From Prochlorococcus marinus str. MIT 0918 (GTDB taxonomy: Bacteria > Cyanobacteriota > Cyanobacteriia > PCC-6307 > Cyanobiaceae), in the NCBI RefSeq assembly GCF_027359415.1, contig NZ_CP114780.1:558001-622000 (forward strand): 64,000 nucleotides of DNA, given 5' to 3'. Positions 1 to 10,699 of this stretch are shown in pieces. The first letter of the stretch is position 1. Each line of letters opens with the position of its first letter. The notes beneath the pieces were generated by a model. That model saw only the letters and a list, made by a program, of their open reading frames with translations, did not search any database and was not told the DNA's origin. The translations under genes and the position numbers were made by a program.

Positions 1-652
1 GTCGATCATGAATTGGAACAATAAGACGATTCCTAAAACGATCATAAAAACCATCTTTCCCTTTCCGCGGAACAATAAGACCAACTGCAATTAGTAAATC
101 AGTGGAAATATTCTCAACATCAACCATATATCTCAAAAGTCCATCCCATCTATTAGGAGCAAAACCAAGTTCAAATCCATCAATTGTTCCTTTACTCAAG
201 CGACGATCTTTTTGCAAATATTCCAACGCTTGAGATCCTGTTGAATGATGTAATTGATTACAAAACCAACCTTTTGTAAGCGAAAGAATTTTAAAAAGCT
301 TTTCTCTTCTTGAAAGATCTTGACGTAAACGTTCCTGCTGAGCGCCTTCTAAAGTTTCAATTGGAAGTTGGTATTTTCTCGCCAAATCAAGAACAACTTC
401 AACAAAGCTCTGCTTATTAAGTTCCATAAGGAACTTAATAGAATTACCTCCAGCACCACAAGAAAAACAATAATAAATCTGCTTCGCAGGAGAAACCGTC
501 ATGGAAGGCCTGCTGTCATCATGAAAAGGACAAATCCCAACGAATTCTTTACCTTTTTTCTTTAAAACAACATGTTCTCCTACGACATCTACAATATCAG
601 CTCTTTCCTTAACAGAATCTAAAGTACGTTGATGGAGTCGTAGGTTTCTCAT
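1..652 (-). CDS. dnaG: DNA primase DnaG, N-terminal part (cut by window edge)
   Basis: This is the first ~217 residues of the replicative primase, which makes RNA primers on the lagging strand. The N-terminal CHC2 zinc finger is visible: CPFH near residue 41 and CFSC about 20 residues later. The start of the TOPRIM-flanking primase core follows (FELGFAPNRWDGLLRYM). The chosen start is the ATG at 652, giving MRNLRLHQRTLDSVKERADI, which matches the family start. The frame is open to base 1, so the remainder lies outside the window. A 130-nt gap separates it from the divergent transporter gene. Confidence 0.95.
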   Translation of the reverse strand, partial: MRNLRLHQRTLDSVKERADIVDVVGEHVVLKKKGKEFVGICPFHDDSRPSMTVSPAKQIYYCFSCGAGGNSIKFLMELNKQSFVEVVLDLARKYQLPIETLEGAQQERLRQDLSRREKLFKILSLTKGWFCNQLHHSTGSQALEYLQKDRRLSKGTIDGFELGFAPNRWDGLLRYMVDVENISTDLLIAVGLIVPRKGKDGFYDRFRNRLIVPIHDR

Positions 653-782
653 TATGCAATTATGAAGTACATACAGTAATGGATTTAAATAGGATTGAGA
701 ACTTTATTTAAATGTGCGCAAAAGACATCTAAGCAATTAAATCAAATAATTCTCGCACTAAAAATAAAATCCTTATAGCCTT

Positions 783-1673
783 ATGAACCTACAAATAAGT
801 AAAGAGAATCAAAAAATTAACACTCATGGTGTTTTTACTTTAATAGGAAGTGCTCTTGCCTTCAGCCTGATGACAGTTTGCATCAAGCAACTCAACGGGA
901 GAATCCCTGTTGCAGAGCTAATCTTCTTCAGGTCTTTATTCAGCATAATAACTACAAGATTAATGATGATAAAGGATGATATAAATCCTTGGGGGGCAAA
1001 TAAAAAATTACTTATATCTAGAGGGTTGATAGGAACAGCTGCATTATTTTGTGTTTTTAAAGCGGTCGAATCACTATCACTTGCAGCAGCAACAATAATT
1101 CAATATACATATCCAGTATTTTCTGCAATATTAGCTTGGCCATTTCTAGGAGAAAAAATAAGGAGTAAAATCATATTTGCGATAATTCTTGGTTGGATAG
1201 GTATACAAGTTGTAGTTCACCCACTTTGGACAAGTCCTTCATCCCAGAATCTTACCTTCTTGCCAATAGGTATTGCTTTAGGTGGCGCATTCCTTACTGC
1301 GCTTGCATATGTAACAGTGCGTAAGTTATCAAAATCCGAGCATCCTTTAGTAATTGTTTTTTATTTTCCATTAATTTCAATCCCAGTAACTTTGCCATTC
1401 TTATTTCAGCAAGGAGTTATTCCACAAGGGGATGAATGGATATGGATTTTAGGAATAGGTGTTTTTACTCAGCTGGGGCAATTATTGATTACACAAGGTC
1501 TTTCTCTCTTGCCTGCTGGACATGCAGGGTCGATAAATTATTCTCAAGTTTTTTTCGCCTCACTCTGGGGTACCATATTTTTCTCAGAGCCTGTAACACT
1601 TTATTTAGTTATAGGAGCTGCATGTATTCTCTTGGCAACATTAATATCTTTAAGCGATTTACCAAATTTCTAA
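783..1673 (+). CDS. DMT-superfamily (EamA) transporter
   Basis: A 296-residue inner-membrane protein with about ten hydrophobic segments arranged as two EamA repeats. The first covers roughly residues 15-145 and contains VAELIFFRSLFS and TIIQYTYPVFSAILAW. The second covers 160-290 and contains GHAGSINYSQVFFASLWG. The family exports or imports small metabolites, and the substrate cannot be deduced from sequence. It is divergent from dnaG and is followed after 27 nt by a small exported protein. Length is normal for the family and the ATG start places the first span well. Confidence 0.9.
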   Translation: MNLQISKENQKINTHGVFTLIGSALAFSLMTVCIKQLNGRIPVAELIFFRSLFSIITTRLMMIKDDINPWGANKKLLISRGLIGTAALFCVFKAVESLSLAAATIIQYTYPVFSAILAWPFLGEKIRSKIIFAIILGWIGIQVVVHPLWTSPSSQNLTFLPIGIALGGAFLTALAYVTVRKLSKSEHPLVIVFYFPLISIPVTLPFLFQQGVIPQGDEWIWILGIGVFTQLGQLLITQGLSLLPAGHAGSINYSQVFFASLWGTIFFSEPVTLYLVIGAACILLATLISLSDLPNF

Positions 1674-1700
1674 TAAGATAAAACAAAGGTAATCGACGCT

Positions 1701-2087
1701 ATGAAATTTTTACTGGCACTAGCTTGTTCTCTAAGTTTCTGCTCAACTGCACTTGCAAATGAATCTCAAGCAGGATTCTCTAGGTCTAGAACATGTACAA
1801 GGAATGAATATAGAGAGCAATATTTTCCTGGAACAGAAAAATCTCCTGGCTATGTAAAAAGTTGGAATGAGACAGTAGAAGTACCATGCAAAGGTTCATC
1901 AGCAAACTACAAAGGTGCGATACCTCAAGATGTTGACAATAATGACTGTAAAGAAGGCTCACTGATAGGAGGATTGCTCGGAGCAGGGCTAACTATGTCT
2001 GGCACACGAGGTAAAGACAGATGGTGGGCCGTCCCAGCAGGAGGAGCAGCAGGTGCAATGATTGGATGTTCGATTGATGGAGGTTAA
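1701..2087 (+). CDS. Exported glycine-zipper protein, unknown function
   Basis: A 128-residue protein with a classic signal peptide (MKFLLALACSLSFCSTALAN; cleavage likely after ALA or LAN). The C-terminal third is a glycine-zipper-like segment (GSLIGGLLGAGL, then AVPAGGAAGAMIGC), a pattern seen in 17-kDa-antigen/Rick_17kDa-like envelope proteins. Four cysteines lie in the mature part. It sits between the transporter and ruvA on the same strand with gaps of 27 and 19 nt, so co-transcription is plausible. Function unknown; envelope location is inferred. Confidence 0.75.
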   Translation: MKFLLALACSLSFCSTALANESQAGFSRSRTCTRNEYREQYFPGTEKSPGYVKSWNETVEVPCKGSSANYKGAIPQDVDNNDCKEGSLIGGLLGAGLTMSGTRGKDRWWAVPAGGAAGAMIGCSIDGG

Positions 2088-2106
2088 TTTGATATAAAAA
2101 CCGCTT

Positions 2107-2784
2107 ATGATTAGCTGGCTAAAGGGAGAAACAATTGAGCACTGGAGGCATGGAGCTCGGGTAGGAGTAATACTTAATTGTTCCGGTATTGGTTATGAAA
2201 TTCAACTTTTAAGTAGAAATCTTAAATTACTTAATGGTTCAAATATATTGACTCTATGGATTCATCATGTACAACGTGAAGATGGGTCAACTCTAATTGG
2301 ATTTATTGACAGAGCTGATAGGGATGTTTTTAGGAAATTAATAAGTGTAAGTGGAGTAGGAACTCAACTTGCAATAGCACTTCTTGAAGCCAACCATGCC
2401 AAAAAATTAGTCTTAGCAATTGTACAAAAAGACAGTGCTCACCTTACAAAATCTCCAGGAGTAGGCAAACGCACTGCAGAAAGACTTATAATCGAACTTA
2501 ACAATAAACTCTCTGAATTTATAAAAGATGAAGTTGATCTACAACAGAAAAGTTGCTCTAGTTTAGATGAGGATATAAATAGTGAAATTATAGATGAAGT
2601 AAAAAGTGCTTTATTAAATATAGATTATAAAGACTCGGAAATTGAAACAGCACTAAAATCATTATCGATTAAATTAAGATCCACTAAATCAGGAAAAGAA
2701 AAAAAAGTGACTAAACCAAAAAGCCTTGATTTCGAGACCCTTCTCAAAGAAACTCTTGTTCTAATAAATAAAGAGACTGGATAG
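2107..2784 (+). CDS. ruvA: Holliday junction branch migration protein RuvA
   Basis: A 225-residue DNA-binding subunit of the RuvAB branch-migration complex. It has an N-terminal OB-fold (residues ~1-65, starting MISWLKGE), a central helix-hairpin-helix region with ISVSGVGTQLAIALL and SPGVGKRTAERLIIEL, and a C-terminal three-helix domain (~150-225) that contacts RuvB. The linker before domain III is Lys/Ser-rich. It is placed 66 nt before rpsO, a neighbourhood also seen in other marine picocyanobacteria. No RuvB or RuvC is in the window. Confidence 0.95.
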   Translation: MISWLKGETIEHWRHGARVGVILNCSGIGYEIQLLSRNLKLLNGSNILTLWIHHVQREDGSTLIGFIDRADRDVFRKLISVSGVGTQLAIALLEANHAKKLVLAIVQKDSAHLTKSPGVGKRTAERLIIELNNKLSEFIKDEVDLQQKSCSSLDEDINSEIIDEVKSALLNIDYKDSEIETALKSLSIKLRSTKSGKEKKVTKPKSLDFETLLKETLVLINKETG

Positions 2785-2850
2785 AAAGGTGGTCAAGGAG
2801 TTAGATTAGGTAATTATTTAGCATTTCAACAGTAAATCCTCCTTACAAAC

Positions 2851-3120
2851 ATGGCGCTCAATACTCAAGCAAAGCAAGAAATCATCAACAAACACCAAAC
2901 TCACGGGACTGATACAGGCTCTGCTGAGGTACAGGTGGCAATGTTAAGCGAAAGGATCACTCAACTCAGCAAACACCTTCAAAGCAATCTCCATGATTTT
3001 TCTTCTAGGCAAGGATTACTAAAAATGATTGGCCAAAGGAAAAGACTTCTTAGTTATGTAAAAAGCAAAAGTTTAAATCGATACAATGCTCTCGTTAGCA
3101 AACTTGGTCTTCGAGGCTAA
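2851..3120 (+). CDS. rpsO: 30S ribosomal protein S15
   Basis: An 89-residue protein with the full S15 pattern: the [19 protein letters not shown] segment that binds the 16S rRNA central domain, then LTQHL-like [20 protein letters not shown] and the basic C-terminus RKRLLSYVK. Length is exactly typical. The ATG at 2851 gives [11 protein letters not shown]. The 66-nt leader could hold an autoregulatory structure, as in other bacteria, but none is obvious. Confidence 0.98.
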   Translation: MALNTQAKQEIINKHQTHGTDTGSAEVQVAMLSERITQLSKHLQSNLHDFSSRQGLLKMIGQRKRLLSYVKSKSLNRYNALVSKLGLRG

Positions 3121-3156
3121 TAGGCTGACTAAATTAAAAAACCTCATAAAAACAAC

Positions 3157-3543
3157 ATGACAGAAAAATATACTAAAAAAAAGAATGTAAGTTCATCCAA
3201 TATTGCCCCTAAGCGTGTACGCAAATCATCTATACCTAAAGAAGTCGCCAACAGAATGGCAAGGAGAATAGCCTTTACTACAGGTATACCTACTTTTTTA
3301 GGCATGGGGGTATTTATATTAAGTTATTGGTTAATTATCAAAGGGATAACAGATGTTCCTCCATCAATAACCCTAACAAGCTCAGCAATCTTTTTTTTAA
3401 CAGGTCTATTTGGATTAAGCTATGGAATTCTTTCCGCAAGTTGGGAAGAAGCATCAGGGAGCTTATTAGGTTTCGAAAATATTCGACCAAATATTAAAAA
3501 GATGCGTAGTGCATTTAAACCTGTAAATCCTTCAAATGAATAG
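3157..3543 (+). CDS. PAM68-like (DUF3464) photosystem II assembly factor
   Basis: A 128-residue protein with a basic hydrophilic N-terminus (residues 1-45) and two transmembrane helices (about 48-72 and 78-102), followed by GILSASWEEASGSLLGFEN. This is the hallmark of the PAM68/DUF3464 family. In plants and cyanobacteria PAM68 helps assemble CP47 into photosystem II; here the role is inherited from the family. It lies 36 nt after rpsO on the same strand and converges on dnaE with only 6 nt between them. Confidence 0.85.
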   Translation: MTEKYTKKKNVSSSNIAPKRVRKSSIPKEVANRMARRIAFTTGIPTFLGMGVFILSYWLIIKGITDVPPSITLTSSAIFFLTGLFGLSYGILSASWEEASGSLLGFENIRPNIKKMRSAFKPVNPSNE

Positions 3544-3549
3544 AAAAGT

Positions 3550-6500
3550 TTAATTAACCAAGCTTTTACTACAAGTTGCATTAAAGGATATTTGATTCAA
3601 GGACTCAATTAAAGCATTAGGGTCTTTCACACAAAACTGATGGCCTAAGCGAATATATTTGTTCTTTTTATAATCTTTAATTACAGCAACAACAGGAACT
3701 TTAACTCCAAGCTCATCCTTTGAAGGGCGATGTTTATATATACATTCTCTCAGACGATGTAGGTATTCAATATTACCAACCTGCTCAGGTAATAAATCTA
3801 TTAATACAAATCTCATTTCATCTATTGAACGACAGTCATCAACGATTAATTGAACTTTTTCATCTCTTCTATCAACTCCCCCCCAAAGAAGTAATCGAGC
3901 TTCAGTTAACAAATGATCGGAGAGCCTCATATAACTCTTTGGGAAAACCACAGCTTCACAAGAACCTGTTAAATCTTCTAGCTGTAAAATAGCCATTCGA
4001 TCACCTTTTCTAGTATTAACCACTCGCATATCTGTAATCATTACAATTACACTTACTTTTGATTTATCTTTTTGCTCATCCAAATCAATTAAACCAATCG
4101 GAGCAATAAGTTTGGCTGGTGAAGAGAGTTGTTTAAGAGGATGATCAGACAAATAAAAACCAAGTAATTCTTTCTCTAGTCTTAGCTTTTCAGTTGGAGA
4201 ATAATCACTAACTAAAGCTCCTTTTGGGGGACAAACAGCCTCAGGTTGACCTGATTGATTCGAAGAGCCAATTGATAAATCAAAAAGATTACCTTGTCCG
4301 CTTAAACGATCCCGAGCACGGGAAGAGGCCCAATCAATAATTAAATCTAAATCTTTAATCAACTGTGCACGATTTGATTCTTGATTAAATGAATCAAGTG
4401 CTCCACAGTGAATTAATGCTTCGAGGGATCTCCTATTTAAAATATTAATAGGTATTCGATCACATAAATCTGCTAAAGAAAGAAAAGGACCTTTATCTTC
4501 TCTTGAATTAATTAATTGTCTAATAGCACCCTCTCCAAGATTTCTTATAGCTGTTAGTCCAAAAAGGATGTGATTGTTTTTAGGAGTAAAATCTATACCA
4601 GATGAATTAACATCTGGAGGTTTAACTTCTATCCCCATAGAATTACAGTTAGCGATATATCGTTGGACCTTATCGCTTGAGCCAGCATTAACTGACAACA
4701 ATGCCGCCATATAGGCAACGGGATAATGCGCTTTTAAATAAGCAGTTTGATAAGTAACTGCTCCATAAGCAGTAGAATGACTCTTATTAAAACAATACTC
4801 GGCAAAAAGAACCATCTGGTCAAACAAATTATTAGCTATCGAAGAATCAACTCCGTTTTTACTTGCTCCTTCAATGAAAAAAGTTCGGTGTTTTTGCATT
4901 TCAGCAACCTTCTTTTTTCCCATAGCTCGTCTCAACAGATCTGCCTGTCCTAAGGAATAACCAGCCAGATCTTGAGCTATTTTCATAATTTGCTCTTGGT
5001 AAATCATGATCCCATAAGTCTCTTCAAGTATTGGTGCTAAAGACGGATGTGGAAAATCAATTGATTCTCGACCATGCTTACGATTTATAAATTTAGGTAT
5101 AAGCCCTGCATCAAGTGGACCTGGTCGATATAAAGCTAAAATTGACGATATGTCATCCAATGATGATGGTTTTAAGTCTCTAACTATCTGACGCATTCCA
5201 CTAGATTCAAGCTGAAAAATACCTTCTAAATCTCCTCTTGATAACAAGTCAAAAGTTTCTTTATCTTCCATAACTAATTCATCTAGGTTAACTTCATCTC
5301 CTATAGACTCTTCGACAAGACTTACTGTCCTATCTAGCATAGTTAAATTCTTTAATCCAAGAAAGTCCATTTTTAAAAGTCCAAGAGATTCTATATCTTC
5401 CATAAAATATTGTGTAATTATTTGCCCATCATTATTCCTCTGAAGTGGTACTAAATTATCTAATGGATCAGATGCTATAACCACTCCTGCAGCATGAACT
5501 CCAAAAGTCTTATTTGTCCCTTCAATACGCATAGCTAAATCAACCCATTTTTTTACTAAAGGGTCTTTTTGATATTTATCTCTAAATTCAGTATTTGGTG
5601 AATCTTTTTTTATCATTGCAGAAAGCTTTGCAGGCTTTCCACGAACTACAGGTATCAACTTAGCAAGTCTATCTGCTTCTCCATAAGGAATATCCATAAC
5701 CCTTGCAACATCCTTCAAAACAGCCTTAGAAGTCATTCTGTTAAATGTGATAATTTGAGCTACTTTGTCCTCTCCATAACGTTGTGTGACGTAGTCAATT
5801 ACTTCACTACGTCTTTCTATGCAAAAATCAGTGTCTATATCAGGCATAGACTTCCTTTCGGGATTCAAAAACCTCTCAAATAGAAGCCCATTCTTTACAG
5901 GGTCAATATTTGTAATCGCTAGTGAATAAGCCACCAATGATCCTGCTGCCGAACCTCTCCCTGGTCCTACAGGTATAGATTGTTCTCTAGCAAATCTTAT
6001 ATAATCCCAAACAACAAGAAAATATGTAGGGAATCCCATTTGCTCGATAATTTTCAGTTCATTGAATAATCTTTGTGTGTAATCTTCTCCCACTAAATCG
6101 ATATTTTTTAAATTCAGTCTTTCTAGTAATCCCTGCTGAGCAACTTCTGACAAATATTCAATGGAAGTTCTACTACCTGGTATGGGGAAAGTAGGCATTT
6201 TATAATCACCAAGAATTGAATACTCCTCAATTTTATCGGCTATAATCTTAGTATTAGCTACGGCTTTTGCAACTATCTTTTCATCTAGATGATCAAGATA
6301 CAATTTCTTCATATCAGCTTCAGACTTCAAATATTCTGTTCCTGTATAACGTAATCTCTTTTCATCTGAAATTAATTTACCAGTTAGTACGCAAAGCAAT
6401 GCATCATGTGCTTCTACATCATTTTCGCTCAAATAATGTGCATCATTTGTTGCTATTAATTCTATATTTAACTCTTTAGATAGTTGTGACATCGCAACAT

Positions 6501-7065
6501 TAACTATTCTATCTTCCATTGCTCCATGGTCTTGTATTTCAAGATAAAAATCATTCTCAAAAGTTTGTTTATACCAACTTGCAACCTCTCTTGCCACATC
6601 AAAACGTCCGCGTAAAATAGCCTGAGGGATTTCACCTCCAAGACATGCTGTAGAAATAATCAAACCTTCTTTATATTTCATAAGCAATTCCTTATCTATA
6701 CATGCTCGCGCAAAAATCCCTCGCCCTCTCATTCCTTGAAGATGGCTAATTGTTGTTAATTTGACTAAATTTCTATATCCAACAGCATTTTTGGCAAGAA
6801 CTACAAGATGATACCGCTTTTCTTTTTTCTGATGTGGGTTGGATATTGAACCATTAATCACATACATTTCATTCCCAATAATTGGCTTGATTCCTTCTTT
6901 CTTACATAATTTCAAAAGCTCTATAGCCCCATACATAACGCCATGATCAGTAAGAGCTAAGGCGGGGAAGCCAAGCTCTTTTGCTCGTGAAACCATCAAT
7001 GGCAGCTGGCTAGCACCATCTAAAAGGCTGTAATCGCTGTGATTATGTAATGGTACAAATGCCAT
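3550..7065 (-). CDS. dnaE: DNA polymerase III alpha subunit
   Basis: The 1171-residue replicative polymerase. An N-terminal PHP domain begins [14 protein letters not shown]. The C-family polymerase core includes [17 protein letters not shown] and the catalytic PDIDTDF near residues 409-415. It is followed by tandem HhH, OB-fold ([20 protein letters not shown]) and C-terminal regions. Length is normal. It is one uninterrupted frame, unlike many freshwater cyanobacteria where dnaE is split by a trans-splicing intein. It is followed downstream (convergent) by the PAM68 gene and preceded by gatA on the same strand after 72 nt. Confidence 0.98.
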   Translation of the reverse strand: MAFVPLHNHSDYSLLDGASQLPLMVSRAKELGFPALALTDHGVMYGAIELLKLCKKEGIKPIIGNEMYVINGSISNPHQKKEKRYHLVVLAKNAVGYRNLVKLTTISHLQGMRGRGIFARACIDKELLMKYKEGLIISTACLGGEIPQAILRGRFDVAREVASWYKQTFENDFYLEIQDHGAMEDRIVNVAMSQLSKELNIELIATNDAHYLSENDVEAHDALLCVLTGKLISDEKRLRYTGTEYLKSEADMKKLYLDHLDEKIVAKAVANTKIIADKIEEYSILGDYKMPTFPIPGSRTSIEYLSEVAQQGLLERLNLKNIDLVGEDYTQRLFNELKIIEQMGFPTYFLVVWDYIRFAREQSIPVGPGRGSAAGSLVAYSLAITNIDPVKNGLLFERFLNPERKSMPDIDTDFCIERRSEVIDYVTQRYGEDKVAQIITFNRMTSKAVLKDVARVMDIPYGEADRLAKLIPVVRGKPAKLSAMIKKDSPNTEFRDKYQKDPLVKKWVDLAMRIEGTNKTFGVHAAGVVIASDPLDNLVPLQRNNDGQIITQYFMEDIESLGLLKMDFLGLKNLTMLDRTVSLVEESIGDEVNLDELVMEDKETFDLLSRGDLEGIFQLESSGMRQIVRDLKPSSLDDISSILALYRPGPLDAGLIPKFINRKHGRESIDFPHPSLAPILEETYGIMIYQEQIMKIAQDLAGYSLGQADLLRRAMGKKKVAEMQKHRTFFIEGASKNGVDSSIANNLFDQMVLFAEYCFNKSHSTAYGAVTYQTAYLKAHYPVAYMAALLSVNAGSSDKVQRYIANCNSMGIEVKPPDVNSSGIDFTPKNNHILFGLTAIRNLGEGAIRQLINSREDKGPFLSLADLCDRIPINILNRRSLEALIHCGALDSFNQESNRAQLIKDLDLIIDWASSRARDRLSGQGNLFDLSIGSSNQSGQPEAVCPPKGALVSDYSPTEKLRLEKELLGFYLSDHPLKQLSSPAKLIAPIGLIDLDEQKDKSKVSVIVMITDMRVVNTRKGDRMAILQLEDLTGSCEAVVFPKSYMRLSDHLLTEARLLLWGGVDRRDEKVQLIVDDCRSIDEMRFVLIDLLPEQVGNIEYLHRLRECIYKHRPSKDELGVKVPVVAVIKDYKKNKYIRLGHQFCVKDPNALIESLNQISFNATCSKSLVN

Positions 7066-7137
7066 TACTCTATTCTACTAAGACACTAAATATACAGCCT
7101 CTTTATTCACACATAACGCTACATATAGTGCAAGATA

Positions 7138-8601
7138 TTAAGAAGGTATTAAATTTGTGGCTGGTGCAGAACCCATTACATGAGCAGTTTGCTCATATTG
7201 ATGTGCTACTTGCAATAAACGGGGTTCTTCAAGAACATTTGATATTAGTTGAAGACCAATAGGCAATCCCTTTTTATCAAACCCACAAGGAAGACTTATA
7301 GCTGGGAGCCCAGCTAAATTAGCTGGAATAGTCAATAGATCTGAAAGATACATTGACAAAGGGTCATTCTCATGTGCCCCTGCAGCAAAAGCAGTAGTAG
7401 GAGCCGTAGGGGTTAAAAGAATATCAACATTTTGAAAAGCATTATCAAAATCACGTCTTATTAAAGTCCTCACCTGTTGTGCTTTTTTGTAATAAGCATC
7501 TACATACCCTGCAGACAATGCATAAGTGCCTATCAAAATTCTTCTTTGAACCTCGCTGCCAAAACCTTTAGCTCTACTAAAAGAAGTCATAGAAGACAGA
7601 CAATCTTCATTGTCCGCTCTAAAACCATATTTCACTCCATCGTATCTAGCCAAATTTGCTGAGGCTTCTGAGGGTGCAATTACATAATAAGTAGCTATTC
7701 CATCAATAAAACGAGGACATGAAACCTCTATTACCTCTGCTCCAAGAGATTCAAGGTGAGCAGCAGCTTTTAAAACCGATTCCTTCACTTCTAAATCAAG
7801 TCCTTTCTGGTTAAAACATTCTTTAATCAGTCCAACACGAAAACCTGATATAGAGGCAGACAAATGCTCTGTAAAGTCAGGGACTGGAACATCTAAACAT
7901 GTTGAATCTTTAGGATCTTTTCCTGCTATAACCTGTAAAAGTTCTGCAGAGTCTGCAACATTATTAGCGAAAGGGCCGATCTGATCTAATGAACTCGCAA
8001 ATGCTACCAAACCCCATCTACTAACCCTACCGTAAGTAGGCTTTAGTCCTACAACACCACAAAAAGAAGCAGGCTGCCGTATCGAGCCTCCAGTATCAGA
8101 TCCCAAAGAAGCTACGCACAAACCCGATGCAACAGCAGCGGCGCTGCCTCCTGAACTCCCACCTGGGACTCTCGTAGTATCCCAAGGGTTAAAAGTTGCT
8201 CCAAAAGTCGAGGTCTCTGTAGAACTTCCCATCGCAAACTCATCTAAATTTGTTTTTCCTATTAATATTGCTCCTGACTTCCAAAGTCTTTCGGTTGCTG
8301 TAGATTCATATGGTGGTATAAATCCTTCTAATATTCGACTTGAACATGTAGTCGGTATACCTCTAGTACATAGATTATCTTTAATGGCTATAGGAATACC
8401 TGCTAAAGGAGGTAACTCTTTACCAGCAGCTCTAGCTTCATCTATTTGAGAAGCTAATTTCCGCGCTCTTTCATGGTGTAAATACAAAAAAGAATGAATA
8501 GTACCGTCGAGTTTTTCTATTCTAGAAATTTTTTTCTCTACAAGTTCAAGAGAAGACACTTCTCCCTTGATCAATCTTTCTCGCCATTTAGCTATGGTCA
8601 T
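7138..8601 (-). CDS. gatA: Aspartyl/glutamyl-tRNA amidotransferase subunit A
   Basis: A 487-residue amidase subunit of GatCAB. It releases ammonia from glutamine to convert Glu-tRNA(Gln), and Asp-tRNA(Asn), to the amidated forms. The Ser-cisSer-Lys amidase triad is visible: the Lys in [10 protein letters not shown] and the serines in the signature [30 protein letters not shown] follows. Length and start ([17 protein letters not shown]) fit the family. gatB and gatC are not in the window, as is usual in cyanobacteria where the subunits are scattered. Confidence 0.97.
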   Translation of the reverse strand: MTIAKWRERLIKGEVSSLELVEKKISRIEKLDGTIHSFLYLHHERARKLASQIDEARAAGKELPPLAGIPIAIKDNLCTRGIPTTCSSRILEGFIPPYESTATERLWKSGAILIGKTNLDEFAMGSSTETSTFGATFNPWDTTRVPGGSSGGSAAAVASGLCVASLGSDTGGSIRQPASFCGVVGLKPTYGRVSRWGLVAFASSLDQIGPFANNVADSAELLQVIAGKDPKDSTCLDVPVPDFTEHLSASISGFRVGLIKECFNQKGLDLEVKESVLKAAAHLESLGAEVIEVSCPRFIDGIATYYVIAPSEASANLARYDGVKYGFRADNEDCLSSMTSFSRAKGFGSEVQRRILIGTYALSAGYVDAYYKKAQQVRTLIRRDFDNAFQNVDILLTPTAPTTAFAAGAHENDPLSMYLSDLLTIPANLAGLPAISLPCGFDKKGLPIGLQLISNVLEEPRLLQVAHQYEQTAHVMGSAPATNLIPS

Positions 8602-8661
8602 TATTTAATCCGAAATACTTAATATATGAAACTATCTTATCTAAACAAAGAGAAGATAAAT

Positions 8662-8892
8662 TCAAAAAGTTAAAGGTTCAACTCTTCTACAGCGAACATA
8701 GCTGTGATTGATAGACCCTATTCCTTCGCCAGACAAATCATTTAAAAATAATTTCATCTTGGCTTTTAGACTTCTCTTGGTTAAGAAAGGTCCAAACCAA
8801 TAAGTGGTAGCAGGATTATTAGTTTCGATTCGAGCCCACCAGGCCAAACCAAAACTATTACCTATGCTTCGAAATGCCCTAATTGGGCCCAT
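8662..8892 (-). CDS. DUF1816 domain protein
   Basis: A 76-residue cyanobacterial protein recognisable as DUF1816 by SFGLAWWARIETNNPATTYW and GPFLTKRSLKAKM followed by a DL..E motif. Members are small soluble proteins of unknown function, some compared with phycobilisome linker-like CpcD folds; that link is weak. It sits alone between gatA and rlmB on the minus strand with its own upstream gap of about 150 nt to rlmB, so it may have its own promoter. Confidence 0.8.
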   Translation of the reverse strand: MGPIRAFRSIGNSFGLAWWARIETNNPATTYWFGPFLTKRSLKAKMKLFLNDLSGEGIGSINHSYVRCRRVEPLTF

Positions 8893-9025
8893 AATTTATA
8901 AAAGATCTTTTCTTATGTTACTACTTTGATATAAAAAATCTAATGATAAATTTAGTTTTTTTTTATATAAATGATCAATCAAGCATTTTTCAACTTTAAA
9001 ATATAACGTTGTCTTTATAATTTAA

Positions 9026-9042
9026 GGTTGTTCATAGCAACC
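9026..9042 (-). terminator. Short hairpin after rlmB
   Basis: A six-base-pair inverted repeat (ggttgt / gcaacc, one G-U pair) with a five-base loop lies directly after the rlmB stop codon. On the minus strand it is followed by only a weak T-rich stretch, so it is a possible but poor intrinsic terminator. Confidence 0.3.
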
Positions 9043-9044
9043 CT

Positions 9045-10283
9045 CTAATAGTCTTTTAAAGGTTTTGTTGTCAATTTTGCTCTTAGCAACTTAGGAGATG
9101 GAGCCTGACCTGAAAGGTCTTTCATCCATCCTTGACGAGCAATCTCATACATAAATACTGATGTTGCTACTGAAGCATTCAAACTAGATGTCACCCCTCT
9201 TAAAGGAATTCTTACAAGTTCATCACAATATTTTCTTGTAAGAAGAGAAAGACCTTTATCTTCAGACCCTATTACAAGAACTAATGGGCCATCAAACGAA
9301 ATTTCATTAACAGTTTTATCACCATCTCCTGCCAAACCAATAGCTGTATATCCAATTCTCTTCAATTCTTCAATAGCTCTATTCAAATTAACTACTCTTG
9401 CAACCGGTAAATGTTCTAATGCACCTGCAGCTACTTTTGCTACAGATCCTGTCAATCCTGCACTTCGTCTTTGAGGAAGAATAATTCCATGAGCTCCTAA
9501 AGCTTCTGAAGATCTAACTATTGCACCTAAATTATGAGGATCCGTAAGACCATCAAGAGCTATCAAAACAGGAGGTTCGTCTAAAGAACTACACCCTTCT
9601 ATCAAAGCCTTTAAGTCAAAAGTCTCAGATGCTGCTGTTTGAAGAGCAATGCCTTGATGAACACCACCACTAGTCAAATGAGCCAATCTTGCCCAAGAAA
9701 CTTCTTCAACTAGAACACCTAAAGATTTGGCATCTTTTAAAAGTTGAAAAAAACGAGGTGAGCTTCTAATCTCACCAGTACACCAAATTCTATGAATAGG
9801 CCTACCAGACTCAAGAATTGACTGAATTACATGCCTACCCCAAAAAATATCATTTGACTCATTGTGAAAAACAGTCTTTTCTTCTTCTCGCTCATGATTT
9901 TGATTTTTATTGATAAATCCTTCTTTTTGGTGTTTTTGAAAAATAGGTTTTCTTCGTCTATCAAAATATTTTACCTCTTCGGAATTATTAGAAAATCTGT
10001 CTGTATTTCTTTTTGATTGTACGCGGCCCCATTCTCTTGTAGGACTAGAGAAGCTCTGATTAGAAGTTGATTTATTTTTCTTATTCCTTAAGTCTCTTTT
10101 TTGATTTTCATTATCAACAAAATTTTCGCTAAAAGCTCTTGAAGCTTTTCTATAAGTTTTTCCTTGTGACTGATCTTTATTGGTTTCTTGCCAACTCATT
10201 GAAGAAGGGTTGCCACGATATTTCCTACCTTCTATTGAAGAAGATCGAGATGTTTTTCTGCCCCGGCGATCTTTAAAGCTCAT
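9045..10283 (-). CDS. rlmB: TrmH-family 23S rRNA 2'-O-methyltransferase with long basic N-terminal extension
   Basis: A 412-residue SPOUT methyltransferase. The C-terminal ~250 residues carry the substrate-binding domain and the knot motifs DPHNLGAIVRSSEALGAHG, LVIGSEDKGLS and IPLRGVTSSLNASVATSVFM. These are typical of RlmB, which methylates a guanosine of 23S rRNA. The first ~140 residues are an Arg/Lys/Ser/Asn-rich, low-complexity tail absent from enteric RlmB (~245 residues). The start codon overlaps the mrnC stop (TAATG), indicating coupling in a STAS-mrnC-rlmB operon. The exact rRNA target is inferred from the family. Confidence 0.88.
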   Translation of the reverse strand: MSFKDRRGRKTSRSSSIEGRKYRGNPSSMSWQETNKDQSQGKTYRKASRAFSENFVDNENQKRDLRNKKNKSTSNQSFSSPTREWGRVQSKRNTDRFSNNSEEVKYFDRRRKPIFQKHQKEGFINKNQNHEREEEKTVFHNESNDIFWGRHVIQSILESGRPIHRIWCTGEIRSSPRFFQLLKDAKSLGVLVEEVSWARLAHLTSGGVHQGIALQTAASETFDLKALIEGCSSLDEPPVLIALDGLTDPHNLGAIVRSSEALGAHGIILPQRRSAGLTGSVAKVAAGALEHLPVARVVNLNRAIEELKRIGYTAIGLAGDGDKTVNEISFDGPLVLVIGSEDKGLSLLTRKYCDELVRIPLRGVTSSLNASVATSVFMYEIARQGWMKDLSGQAPSPKLLRAKLTTKPLKDY

Positions 10284-10699
10284 TATTTTAATAAAGGTTT
10301 ATCAGATTGAATTGCATCTAATTGATCCAATAATTGTGCAAGGCGAATTGGGTTTTTTAAAAACAACCATCCGATTAGAGTTTCGAATCCAGTTGCCTTT
10401 CCATAAATAGCAATATTTATCTTACGAGAGCCACGACAAACTCGATTGCGTCCTCGTTTAACAAAATTTCTTTCAATTTCAGTTAAATGAATCTCTAAAG
10501 ATGAAAGGGCTTCTGCTTGTGCTTCCGCCTTAACCTTAGTCACAACTAAATCATGAAGATCTTTTGCTCTAGCTGGTTTCTGACATAGGCGAAGTCTTTG
10601 ATGCATCTCCCAAACGGCATCTCCTAACCAAGCTAATTGAATAGGTCCTAGATCATCAGGAGAACCTGATGGTTGTAAAGATCGAATCCAATTAGTCAA
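10283..10699 (-). CDS. mrnC: Mini-ribonuclease III
   Basis: A 138-residue RNase III-like nuclease without a dsRNA-binding domain. Mini-III matures 23S rRNA in Gram-positives and cyanobacteria. Key motifs are LAWLGDAVWEMHQRLRL (metal-binding Asp and Glu), KRGRNRVCRGSRKIN and ATGFETLIGWLFL (second acidic cluster). It overlaps the upstream STAS gene by 4 nt and the downstream rlmB by 1 nt. This links rRNA processing with rRNA methylation in one transcript. Confidence 0.93.
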   Translation of the reverse strand: MTNWIRSLQPSGSPDDLGPIQLAWLGDAVWEMHQRLRLCQKPARAKDLHDLVVTKVKAEAQAEALSSLEIHLTEIERNFVKRGRNRVCRGSRKINIAIYGKATGFETLIGWLFLKNPIRLAQLLDQLDAIQSDKPLLK